A DNA stretch of 8,627 nucleotides from Betaproteobacteria bacterium (GCA_013298455.1 JAAFHR010000124.1:1-8627), one strand, 5' to 3'. Numbered from the stretch's first letter, positions 1 to 6,536 are shown. The notes: a model not told the origin generated them from the letters alone. Made by a program: numbers and translations.

Positions 1-1170
1 GAGCAGGCGCTTGCCGATGAATTGCTGTCGCTAGGGGCCGAACGCGTTGAGCCGACCGACGGCGGCGTGGGTTTCACGGGCGAATTTGCGCTGGGCTACC
101 GCGTGTGCTTATGGAGTCGCATTGCGAGCCGGGTGTTGTGGCAATTGGCAGAGGCCGAGTATCGCCACGAGGAAGAAATCTACAAACTCGCGCGAAACAT
201 CGATTGGCCGCATTTGTTTTCCGCCAACGAGACGATTCGCGTGCAGGTCGATGCGATCCGCTCGCCGTTGACGAGTTTGGAGTTTGTCACGCTTCGTGTG
301 AAAGACGCGATTGTGGACGCATTTCGCGCTGCGATGGCATCGCGCCCCAGTGTGAACACATCGCAGCCCGACATGCGAATTCATGTGTTTTTGACCGCGT
401 ACAAAGCGACGGTGTATCTTGATTTAGCAGGCGAAGCGCTCTTTAAGCGCGGCTACCGACGCGAAGGTTTGGCCGCGCCGCTCAGGGAAAATTTGGCGGC
501 TGGGATGCTCGCGTTGAAGGGCTGGAAAGGTCAAACACCGCTCCTCGATCCGATGTGCGGCAGTGGCACGATTCTCACCGAAGCGGCGATGATCGCGATG
601 AACATCGCGCCCGGTGCGCAGCGACCGTTTGCGTTTGAAAAGCTCCGCAACTACGACGCCGCGCTCTTCGACGGTATGCGCGAGGAAGCGCAGGCGCAGC
701 GCACCGCGCTACCACCGCAGCTCCTGTTTGGCAACGATCTCAACCCCGAAGCCATCGAAGTCACACAACGTCATTTGCAAAACATCGGTGGCGCAGCGGC
801 AGCAGACGCGGTGACATTCACCCAACAACGCGCCGAATCGCTCAGCAAACCCGCGCCCGTCGGGCTCATTCTGACCAACCCGCCGTACGGCGAGCGGATG
901 GACGAGTTAGCTTCGCTCAAAGCGTGGTACCCAGCGCTTGGTGCGTGGTTGAAGCGCGAAATGGCGGGCTGGAAGGCCTGTTTCATCACTGCAGATCGTG
1001 ATCTACCCAGCGGCTTGGGTTTCAAACCGAGCAAAAAAACGCCGCTTTTCAACGGCGCGCTCGATTGTCGGTTGTTCGAAATCGAGCTCTACGCGGGCAG
1101 CAAGCGCGAACCGAAACCACAAGGCGGCATGCCGCTCGAACACCAGCGCGGCTTTCGCGAACGAAGCTAG
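1..1170 (+). CDS. rlmL: RlmL-like THUMP-domain 23S rRNA (guanine-N2) methyltransferase, 5' partial
   Basis: The frame is open from base 1, so the start lies upstream of the window; a TTG at 22 is internal, because the residues before it (EQALADEL) already fit the family's N-terminus. A ferredoxin-like/THUMP RNA-binding part occupies roughly bases 20-480. The Rossmann methyltransferase domain follows: SAM-binding motif DPMCGSGT at 547-570, an acidic motif (GNDLNPEAIE) near 730-760, and the catalytic NPPYG motif at 877-891, typical of N2-guanine and other exocyclic-amine methylases. Family members methylate G2445 of 23S rRNA in the cytoplasm. E. coli has a fused RlmKL of about 700 residues; this protein stops after the RlmL half, as is usual for the stand-alone form in betaproteobacteria. 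The C-terminal tail is basic and probably disordered. The family is clear; the exact target guanine is inferred. Confidence 0.9.
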   Translation, partial: EQALADELLSLGAERVEPTDGGVGFTGEFALGYRVCLWSRIASRVLWQLAEAEYRHEEEIYKLARNIDWPHLFSANETIRVQVDAIRSPLTSLEFVTLRVKDAIVDAFRAAMASRPSVNTSQPDMRIHVFLTAYKATVYLDLAGEALFKRGYRREGLAAPLRENLAAGMLALKGWKGQTPLLDPMCGSGTILTEAAMIAMNIAPGAQRPFAFEKLRNYDAALFDGMREEAQAQRTALPPQLLFGNDLNPEAIEVTQRHLQNIGGAAAADAVTFTQQRAESLSKPAPVGLILTNPPYGERMDELASLKAWYPALGAWLKREMAGWKACFITADRDLPSGLGFKPSKKTPLFNGALDCRLFEIELYAGSKREPKPQGGMPLEHQRGFRERS

Positions 1171-1232
1171 CCAATCAGCCCGTAAAATTAATCGATTACC
1201 GCCTCGTTGCCGCTCCACATACAAAGCCACCC

Positions 1233-1415
1233 ATGTACGAATCTGACATCACCAAATTCATTCGCGAACTCAAAGCCGCGAAGCCGCATCTCGAAGCCGA
1301 TCAGCGCGAAGGTCGCGCAATTTGGTGGGACAAGCAGCCGCTCAACCTAGGCGAGAAAGACGCGTTTGACGCCGCGCGTGTGCCACAAAAAGCGTACCCC
1401 TACGCGTCTGAATAG
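1233..1415 (+). CDS. DUF3460 family small protein (60 aa)
   Basis: The ATG at 1233 gives a 60-residue protein beginning MYESDITKFIRELK and ending in a Pro/Tyr/Ala-rich tail (PQKAYPYASE). The acidic/basic helical start, the central RAIWWDKQP block and the tail match my memory of DUF3460, a family of about 60 residues found mainly in Burkholderiales. The longer reading of this frame, from 1065, overlaps the methyltransferase gene and is not credible. There is no signal peptide or membrane segment, so a cytosolic location is likely. The function is unknown. It lies 62 bp downstream of the methyltransferase. The gap holds a TAAAAT hexamer (1183-1188) that could be a -10 element, but I see no convincing -35 or Shine-Dalgarno sequence. 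It may be co-transcribed with the methyltransferase or have its own promoter. Confidence 0.82.
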   Translation: MYESDITKFIRELKAAKPHLEADQREGRAIWWDKQPLNLGEKDAFDAARVPQKAYPYASE

Positions 1416-1478
1416 TCGTGTGCGGATTCTCAGGCAAATAAGCAGCGCAAACCATTCGCTGCGTCGAAAGAATGTGGG

Positions 1479-2414
1479 CTAACCCGATGTGGGCCAGCGC
1501 ACAGCATGAAAATTTTGTTCGCGGCAGAGGCGCTTAAACTCGCCGCTTCTGAGCCAGCGATATTCGGCAACGCGAGCAGCACCGATAACGTCTTCGTTCA
1601 CGCGCTCAGTGCTCACATGACACGCAATCAAGAGCGGCCGACTGGGCGTAAATTCGCCGTTCGCGCCGCTCAGCCATTGCTTCCAGAGCCCCGCTAAATC
1701 GGCGTTTTCGGCAAACCCGTACACCCCTGAAAAATCGCTGTTGACCGAGCAATTCGAGCTCGTCGCCATGCTGGCGAGCGTGGGGCCGCCGAGCGCTGTG
1801 ATGATGGCGGCTTTCACACCGCGATTGCGCCGACTGATGCAAATGCGAATCGCCGGTTTCACGGCGGAATAGCGTTTCGCGAGTACATCGAACAACGCAT
1901 CGCGAATTTGCGGAAATTGATGCACGTGTTGATGCCCGTCGATCACTGCGGGCATAGCGCCCATGGCCTGCTCAAACTGATCGAATTGCTCGGTGATCTG
2001 CGTCCGAAGCGTCACAGGTTTCAAACGTCGCAGCCAACAGTCAACGATGATGCTGCTCACGGCTCGTCCGCTCGGCGCATAAACAAACTCGCTGTTGAAA
2101 TCAAGATGCAAACCGACATCAATCGCTAAGCCACGGAGCTCGCGCGCTGCCACGGGCCAACGCGACGAGCGCACCATCGCAGTGGTTGATGTCACCACGC
2201 CCTGCTCTGCGAGCGCCTGGATCGCTTGATCGCCGGGCGCGTGCAGGCCGTAATCATTAGCATTCAGAATGAAAGCGTTGGGCGGTGTGGCCATCGTCGA
2301 GTCAACGGCGAAGCCGCCTACGGGGTGTGCTTCCCGCTCGACCGCGCGCTCGTCCACGCGCGAGGCAGTAGCCAACGCACAATTTCCTGTGGGGTTGGGG
2401 AGCGGCACCTTCAT
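1479..2414 (-). CDS. ChbG/HpnK (YdjC-like) carbohydrate deacetylase, NaxD-like by context
   Basis: This is a metal-dependent amide deacetylase of the YdjC/ChbG/HpnK fold. Visible landmarks, numbered from the 2414 start, are LNANDYGL at 50-57, GLHLDF at 101-106 (metal His103), DGHQHVHQFP at 159-168 (metal-site histidines), FSGVYGF at 228-234 and the late CHVS at 265-268. Family members remove acetyl groups from N-acetylhexosamines or related sugars. Next to a polyprenyl-phosphate sugar synthase and an ArnT-like transferase, the likely substrate is a lipid-linked N-acetylhexosamine, as for NaxD. The usual NADDFG/DDYG motif reads NANDYG here, with Asn53 in place of the first Asp. The ATG at 2414 overlaps the upstream stop codon as ATGA, favouring translational coupling, but adds 40 residues with no family resemblance. 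The ATG at 2294 (MATPPNAFILNAND) gives the normal family N-terminus. Neither start has a strong Shine-Dalgarno. Family is confident, start and substrate less so. Confidence 0.85.
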   Translation of the reverse strand: MKVPLPNPTGNCALATASRVDERAVEREAHPVGGFAVDSTMATPPNAFILNANDYGLHAPGDQAIQALAEQGVVTSTTAMVRSSRWPVAARELRGLAIDVGLHLDFNSEFVYAPSGRAVSSIIVDCWLRRLKPVTLRTQITEQFDQFEQAMGAMPAVIDGHQHVHQFPQIRDALFDVLAKRYSAVKPAIRICISRRNRGVKAAIITALGGPTLASMATSSNCSVNSDFSGVYGFAENADLAGLWKQWLSGANGEFTPSRPLLIACHVSTERVNEDVIGAARVAEYRWLRSGEFKRLCREQNFHAVRWPTSG

Positions 2415-3505
2415 CGCCCCAACGGTCCCCGATGCCTGCTTCGACGCTGCGCCGGCGCGCGGGGCCGCCAGCGGTGCAAAGTGGCTGGCTTCGGCGCTTC
2501 GCTCGCGCCTTCATCACGCGCAAACGTCGAGAGCTCCTCCGCCACTACGTACAGCGGACGCTGTTTGACTTCTTCGAAAACTCGGCCAAGGTATTCGGCG
2601 AGCACACCAATCGCAAGTAATTGAATTCCCGATAGAAACGTCATCCCGACCGCGAGCGTGGCGAAGCCCGGCACCGATACACCCTCAACATAGTATTCAA
2701 AGACGATGCTGAGGCCAAACGCAAACGCCGCGAACGAAACAACGCCCCCAACGAACGTCACCGCCCGAAGCGGCGTCATGGAAAACGCAGTCAGCCCTGT
2801 GACCGCGAGCCACGCCAGATGGATCAAACTGTAGTTGCTCTTTCCATTCTGCCGATCATTGACCTGCAGCGGAATGCCCACGCTGCGAAACCCCGGCCAA
2901 CCATAGAGCCCTTTCATGAAGCGATTGCGCTCGGGCATCGCGTTCAGGACATCGACTAGCTTTCGATCCAACAGACGATAGTCACCCGCGTTGGCTGGAA
3001 TCACCGTGCCCGACGCTCGTTCGAGAATTCGATAGAACCACTGCTTCAGAGCGCGCGTGATGAGCGCTTCTCGGCGATCCGTTTGCACGGTGTAGACCAT
3101 CTCGGCGCCGCCACGCCAGTGCGCCAACAAATCCGCAATCAGCGCCGGTGGATGCTGGCCATCGCTATCCATCACAATCACCGCTCGACCCCGCGCTGCA
3201 TTCAGCCCGGCGGCGATGGCGAGTTCTTTGCCAAAGTTTCGCGCTAATCGAACATAACGAAGCTGAGGCCACGCATCAATCTGCTGCACCAGCACGCTGC
3301 GCGTTTCATCTGTACTGCCATCATCCACCACGACCACTTCAAAGCGTTGGCTGTGTTCGGCGAGGTGCGCAAAAAGTGCTGGGAGCAGCTGCATCAAATT
3401 CAGCGCTTCATTTTTTGCAGGCAGCACCACGCTCACTTCGATGGGCTGCGGCGTTGGAATGAATTCTGGGGGCATGGCTGAGGCTAAACGTCGAGGCTTG
3501 TCCAT
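2411..3505 (-). CDS. Family 2 glycosyltransferase, DPM1/ArnC-like polyprenyl-phosphate sugar synthase
   Basis: The N-terminal GT-A domain (about residues 22-235) has VSVVLPAKNE at 25-33, VVVDDGSTDE at 58-67, the metal/nucleotide motif DSDGQHPP at 113-120 (DADLQDPP in many relatives) and GDYRLLDR at 174-181. Two membrane segments follow at about 246-270 and 283-303, then the conserved juxtamembrane LAEYLGRVFEEVKQRPLYVV at 302-321. This is the ArnC/GtrB/DPM1-like layout: transfer of a sugar from a nucleotide donor to undecaprenyl phosphate on the cytoplasmic face of the inner membrane. Which sugar cannot be read from the sequence; an N-acetylhexosamine is inferred from the deacetylase next door. 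After about residue 325 comes a 40-residue Arg/Pro/Ala-rich tail not expected in the family. The start is 5 bp after the preceding stop; Met11 (ATG at 3475) is an alternative. The stop overlaps the deacetylase start by 4 bp. Confidence 0.9.
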   Translation of the reverse strand: MDKPRRLASAMPPEFIPTPQPIEVSVVLPAKNEALNLMQLLPALFAHLAEHSQRFEVVVVDDGSTDETRSVLVQQIDAWPQLRYVRLARNFGKELAIAAGLNAARGRAVIVMDSDGQHPPALIADLLAHWRGGAEMVYTVQTDRREALITRALKQWFYRILERASGTVIPANAGDYRLLDRKLVDVLNAMPERNRFMKGLYGWPGFRSVGIPLQVNDRQNGKSNYSLIHLAWLAVTGLTAFSMTPLRAVTFVGGVVSFAAFAFGLSIVFEYYVEGVSVPGFATLAVGMTFLSGIQLLAIGVLAEYLGRVFEEVKQRPLYVVAEELSTFARDEGASEAPKPATLHRWRPRAPAQRRSRHRGPLGR

Positions 3506-3510
3506 CAGTG

Positions 3511-4950
3511 TCAGTTCGCGCTACTGCGCACTCGCCAGAGCGTCGCACGAGCGTTTCGAGCCACGCGTTCGACCGCCGCGCCAGCATTGAGTGTGTTCAT
3601 CGTGTCGTGCGGTGTAATCAACCAAGTACCCGGCCGAGAGAGCCATGGCGAGAGATCAGTGATCGATTCGGCAAACTTCGCTTGATCCTCGGTGTAATAC
3701 TTTCCTGAAAATTTGTAGCGTTCGAAAAACACGATATCTGGATCGGTTGCTTGGCTCTCCCGATGTGCGGTTGCGACTAAAGCGCGTGCCGATTGTGCAT
3801 CGATTTGTCTCGGCGCAACCCACCCGATGATCAGATAGAGCAATGGCAAGAGCAGCACTGACGCCCACACCACGCGCCGACGATACGCCTCGCCTAAATC
3901 AGCAAACCAGCGCGCCGCGATCAGCGCAAACGGCGCAACACTCGTCAACGCGTAGGTGGAAATCAAATTACTCGAAAACGTAAAAAAGATGAGCGGCGCT
4001 AACACCCAACACCACCACCAACGCGTCGATTCATCGGCGCCGCGCCATGCCTTGGGCAGCAGGGTTCGCCGGGCTTGCAGCACGAACACGACCACCCACG
4101 GCAAAATCGCGCCTGCCCAAAATAGCCAGATGAATCCCAGCGGTTCGCTATGCGCAAAACCGTATCGATCCCCCGACCAGCCAGAATCGACGAAGCGCAT
4201 CACATGCTCGCCGATCAAAAAGTAACTGAGAAAGCCGGGGTACGCGTATTCGGCCGCCACGTACCAAGGCAGCACGATGAGCGCAAAGAGCAACACAGCG
4301 CTCGGTCGTAGCAGCGCTTGGATCGTTCGCAACACGCCGCCGCCCGTCACCGCGAAAAGCGCCAGCGGTAGCGCGATGAGCGCGAGCGTTGCCACGCCCT
4401 TGGTGAGCGCGCCGAGCGCGGCGGCCAGCCAAAACACCAGACGCCAACGGTTGGCCTGCGGATCGTCACTCATCACGCGCCACGCCGCAAGCATCGCCCA
4501 GGCAATGCATGCAAGCTGCGAGGCATCGGTCATCACCACGCCGGCGCTTACAAAAACCAGCGGTGACGAAGCAAACACCCAGAGCGCAAAAACGCGAGAG
4601 GTTGGCTCATGTCGATTCGCGGCCAACCAGATCGCAACGCCGCTAAGTATTGCCATCAGCAGATGTGGCAAACGAAGCGCGAACTCGCTGAGGCCCAGCA
4701 AAGCGACCGCCCCGGCGCTGATCCACATGGAGAGCGGTGGTTTCGCAAAAAACGGCGTGTCGGCGTTGACATGCGGCATCAGCCAGTAGCCTTGCTGAAA
4801 CATCAGCCGAGATAAATCGCCGTATCGCGCCTCGGTGGAATCGGCCAAAGGCAAGCTCACCATCAAAGCGATTCGAACGACGATTAATCCACCTAGGGCG
4901 AGCCAGAGCGCCCAGCGCATTTGCGTGTGGCGCTCATTGTTTTGCTGCAT
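3511..4950 (-). CDS. ArnT-like (GT83/GT39) integral-membrane glycosyltransferase
   Basis: A polytopic membrane protein of 479 residues, with about ten or more hydrophobic segments between residues 12 and 380 and a soluble, presumably periplasmic, C-terminal part (about 380-479). ArnT-family features include ADSTEARYGDLSR at 36-48 (the conserved acidic residue in the first periplasmic loop, Asp37), FFAKPPLSMWI at 67-77, GALTKG at 180-185, PWYVAAEYAYPGFLSYFLIGEHVMRFV at about 228-254, FWAGAILPW at 277-285 and SSNLISTYALTSVAPFALI at about 326-344. ArnT enzymes move an amino sugar from undecaprenyl phosphate to lipid A phosphate at the periplasmic side of the inner membrane. E. coli ArnT is about 550 residues; the shorter length fits the ArnT-like proteins of Francisella and Bordetella hexosamine pathways. 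It is the first gene of the operon. The acceptor is inferred; a protein or glycan acceptor is possible. Met11 at 4920 is an alternative start. Confidence 0.88.
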   Translation of the reverse strand: MQQNNERHTQMRWALWLALGGLIVVRIALMVSLPLADSTEARYGDLSRLMFQQGYWLMPHVNADTPFFAKPPLSMWISAGAVALLGLSEFALRLPHLLMAILSGVAIWLAANRHEPTSRVFALWVFASSPLVFVSAGVVMTDASQLACIAWAMLAAWRVMSDDPQANRWRLVFWLAAALGALTKGVATLALIALPLALFAVTGGGVLRTIQALLRPSAVLLFALIVLPWYVAAEYAYPGFLSYFLIGEHVMRFVDSGWSGDRYGFAHSEPLGFIWLFWAGAILPWVVVFVLQARRTLLPKAWRGADESTRWWWCWVLAPLIFFTFSSNLISTYALTSVAPFALIAARWFADLGEAYRRRVVWASVLLLPLLYLIIGWVAPRQIDAQSARALVATAHRESQATDPDIVFFERYKFSGKYYTEDQAKFAESITDLSPWLSRPGTWLITPHDTMNTLNAGAAVERVARNARATLWRVRSSAN

Positions 4951-4989
4951 AACCGATGCCTAATCCAAACACTCAGCGCGATCCTTTGG

Positions 4990-5014
4990 GGCGCGAATCA
5001 CCGTGATTCGCGCC
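4990..5014. repeat. Perfect inverted repeat, 11-bp arms with 3-base spacer
   Basis: The left arm GGCGCGAATCA (4990-5000) and right arm TGATTCGCGCC (5004-5014) are exact reverse complements around a CCG spacer. It begins 39 bp upstream of the ATG of the ArnT-like gene. Neither side carries a run of T, so it is not a standard intrinsic terminator. The position suits an operator for a dimeric regulator or a hairpin in the operon's 5' leader. Perfect symmetry is seen directly; the role is inference. Confidence 0.7.
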
Positions 5015-5103
5015 TACATCAGTCGCTCATCACCAAGCGGCAATCGACGCGAACCGCCAACGCCACACTCGGAGTCTACGCAGTGCATATTGCAGCAAAA
5101 ATG

Positions 5104-5118
5104 CAGCGTTAAACGCTG
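5104..5118. repeat. Perfect 15-base inverted repeat
   Basis: CAGCGTTAAACGCTG reads the same on both strands apart from its single central base. It lies about 154 bp upstream of the ArnT-like start codon, within the same non-coding region as the hairpin at 4990. It could be an operator half-site pair or a small hairpin with a TAA loop. No T-run follows. Confidence 0.55.
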
Positions 5119-5211
5119 GTTGTCCCTGTGTTTACGGGTTATCCACGAGCCGATGGCATCGCGTGTTGCTGCGAGGTGACGTCGCCACGTTTACCCAGGC
5201 ATAAAGCCGTG

Positions 5212-5279
5212 GGAGACACCGCAAAAACCCCGTTGATGCGGCGCGCCGCTGCGTCGGGCAGCGGTTTTGCAGTCTCTCC
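5212..5279 (-). repeat. 68-base imperfect hairpin just after the membrane-protein gene; possible terminator or 3' stabiliser
   Basis: The arms 5212-5228 and 5263-5279 pair at 14 of 17 positions around a 34-base centre, which itself contains the 12-base palindrome GCGGCGCGCCGC (5238-5249). On the minus strand it begins 4 bases after the stop codon at 5284 and its 3' arm includes five consecutive T, so it could end or stabilise that transcript. On the plus strand, an alternative stem of CCGCTG (5246-5251) with CAGCGG (5259-5264) is followed by TTTT. It could also be a dispersed REP-like element; that cannot be judged from one copy. Confidence 0.45.
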
Positions 5280-5283
5280 TTCG

Positions 5284-5694
5284 CTATATGCGAGTTGCCC
5301 GTGCGCCGCTGGGGTGATCGCTTGCCCGAGATTCCATGGCAACGTAGACAAACGCAATGCCATGCAGGAGCAAGCCCGCTGCAAAAAACGCCAATCGAAG
5401 CGAGACAAACTGCGCGTCGGGCTCATTTTCCATTCGTCCGTAATTCATCGATTGCATCAAGCCGATAAAGCAGAGCACCGCACCCGGCAACAGCAGCACC
5501 GGCCACACGAGCTGCGCCGACTGCTTGAAGCGATGAATTTTTGCCGCCGCACCCAACACCCATGCAAGCGGCACAATCGCCAGCGCCGAAGGCCGCAGCG
5601 CAAACACCGCGAACAGAATCGCTGTCGCCAACCAGAGTAAAACGCAGCCGATAAACCACGTTCGGGTGGAATCGTGCTGAGCTTGTTGATCCAT
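5284..5694 (-). CDS. Hypothetical small inner-membrane protein with four transmembrane segments
   Basis: I do not recognise a family. From the ATG at 5694 the protein has 136 residues: a short polar start (MDQQAQHDSTRT), then hydrophobic stretches at about 12-32, 35-50, 61-81 and 99-120, and a polar, basic C-terminus. The short charged segments are AKIHRFKQ at 51-58 and the acidic loop RMENEPDAQ at 87-95. There is no catalytic or binding motif that I can name. The start at 5694 is supported by GAGGA nine bases upstream. The longer reading, from 5778, would run 22 bp into the divergent tcdA gene and adds residues that look unlike coding sequence. It is divergent from tcdA across 62 bp, and a strong hairpin follows its stop. 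It could be a structural or accessory membrane protein; no function is assigned. Confidence 0.7.
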   Translation of the reverse strand: MDQQAQHDSTRTWFIGCVLLWLATAILFAVFALRPSALAIVPLAWVLGAAAKIHRFKQSAQLVWPVLLLPGAVLCFIGLMQSMNYGRMENEPDAQFVSLRLAFFAAGLLLHGIAFVYVAMESRASDHPSGARATRI

Positions 5695-5703
5695 TGCGGG
5701 CGA

Positions 5704-5708
5704 TCCTC
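5704..5708 (-). promoter_or_regulatory. Shine-Dalgarno GAGGA fixing the start of the membrane-protein gene
   Basis: Read on the minus strand, GAGGA ends nine bases before the ATG at 5694. It is the clearest ribosome-binding sequence in the window and favours this start over the ATG at 5778. Confidence 0.6.
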
Positions 5709-5756
5709 GCGGCGTTTCGCTGCGGGGTGCAGCAGATTCGATGATACGCTTTCTGC

Positions 5757-6536
5757 ATGATTGAAACTGTATCTGCACCCAACGACGACGCGCTCACTGA
5801 GCGCCGTTTCTCCGGTGTGTCGCGTCTCTATGGCGACGCTGGTTTTGCAGCCATTCGCGCAGCGCATGTTGTGGTGGTGGGGATTGGTGGCGTCGGCTCG
5901 TGGGCGGCGGAATCCTTGGCGAGGAGCGGTGTTGGTGCGCTCACGCTGATCGATTTAGATGTGGTGGCTGAATCAAACTTGAATCGGCAGGCTCATGCGA
6001 GTGTCGCCAATTTAGGCCGCAACAAAATCGACGCGATGCGTGAGCGAATCATGGGCTTTGCTCCGGATTGCGATGTGTCTGTGGTGGATGATTTCGTGAC
6101 GCCTGAGAACGTATCGCTGCTGCTCACCGACCCCACCGCGCTGGTGATCGACGCGATCGATCAAGTGCGCGCCAAAGCGGCTCTTATTGCGCTCTGTGCA
6201 TCGCGAAAGCAGCGCATCATTGTGTGCGGCGCGGCGGGCGGCAAATCGGATGCGACGTCGATTCGCAGCGCCGATTTAACTCGTACGACCAACGACGCAT
6301 TGCTCGCCAAACTTCGTGCCGATCTGCGAAAGTTTCACGGCTTTCCGCGCGGCGAGAAAAAGTTTGGTATCACCGCGATATACAGCGAAGCGCAGCAATT
6401 CGGCCGCGCAGACGACGCCGCTGCGGGTCTGGCCTGCGCGGGCTACGGCTCGGTGATGCACATGACTGCGGCCATCGGATTGGCGGCGACAGGGGAAGCG
6501 CTCCGCCAGATTGCAGAGCCAGCAAAGCCTCGCTAA
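5757..6536 (+). CDS. tcdA: TcdA, tRNA threonylcarbamoyladenosine dehydratase (ct6A synthase)
   Basis: A ThiF/MoeB/E1-like ATP-binding enzyme of 259 residues. The order of motifs is that of TcdA (formerly CsdL/YgdL): RRFSGVSRLYG at 16-26, the nucleotide-binding loop VVGIGGVGSWAAE at 40-52, LIDLDVVAESNLNRQ at 64-78 (Asp66, Asn and Arg of the ATP site), DAIDQVRAK at 132-140 and CGAAGGKSDATSIRSADLTRTTND at 157-180. The enzyme uses ATP to cyclise t6A at position 37 of ANN-decoding tRNAs to ct6A in the cytoplasm, assisted in E. coli by the CsdA/CsdE sulfur-relay pair, neither of which is here. Length is close to E. coli TcdA (268). The C-terminal part (about 226-252) is hydrophobic, as in the membrane-associated E. 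coli protein. The ATG at 5757 is the only reasonable start; I see no strong Shine-Dalgarno. The gene is monocistronic in appearance. Confidence 0.93.
   Translation: MIETVSAPNDDALTERRFSGVSRLYGDAGFAAIRAAHVVVVGIGGVGSWAAESLARSGVGALTLIDLDVVAESNLNRQAHASVANLGRNKIDAMRERIMGFAPDCDVSVVDDFVTPENVSLLLTDPTALVIDAIDQVRAKAALIALCASRKQRIIVCGAAGGKSDATSIRSADLTRTTNDALLAKLRADLRKFHGFPRGEKKFGITAIYSEAQQFGRADDAAAGLACAGYGSVMHMTAAIGLAATGEALRQIAEPAKPR

Larger units (their letters stand above)
4951..5283. other. Non-coding region rich in inverted repeats, upstream of the glycosyltransferase operon
   Basis: This 333-bp stretch lies between the start of the ArnT-like gene and the stop of the four-helix membrane protein gene, both on the minus strand. 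Short open frames cross it on both strands, but none resembles a known family or has a good start. It holds a perfect 11-bp-stem hairpin (4990-5014), a perfect 15-base inverted repeat (5104-5118), a small nested hairpin (CCACG at 5185-5189 with CGTGG at 5208-5212, enclosing GGC-ATAAA-GCC at 5198-5208) and a 68-base imperfect hairpin (5212-5279). The operon promoter must lie here unless transcription reads through from the membrane-protein gene. I could not identify a convincing -35/-10 pair, nor a match to any riboswitch class I know. Confidence 0.6.

Noticed and set aside
1065..1232. Upstream extension of the DUF3460 frame to a start at 1065
   Set aside because: It would overlap the methyltransferase gene by more than 100 bases, and the added residues look like an out-of-frame translation of it.
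1442..1462. GCAGCG/CGCTGC inverted repeat between the convergent DUF3460 and deacetylase genes, considered as a shared terminator
   Set aside because: The stem is only six base pairs with a nine-base loop, and no T-run follows on either strand.
4277..4789. Plus-strand open frame of 170 residues over the ArnT-like gene
   Set aside because: It is antisense to a clear membrane protein gene, with no family resemblance and no ribosome-binding site.
5139..5147. TTATCCACG, one base from the DnaA-box consensus
   Set aside because: It is a single near-match with no cluster, no AT-rich unwinding region and no replication genes nearby, so it is not an origin.
5128..5640. Plus-strand open frame of 170 residues covering the structured region and the small membrane protein gene
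   Set aside because: It is Arg/His/Gln/Cys-rich without recognisable motifs and crosses strong inverted repeats, whereas the minus strand gives a protein with clean hydrophobic segments and a Shine-Dalgarno.
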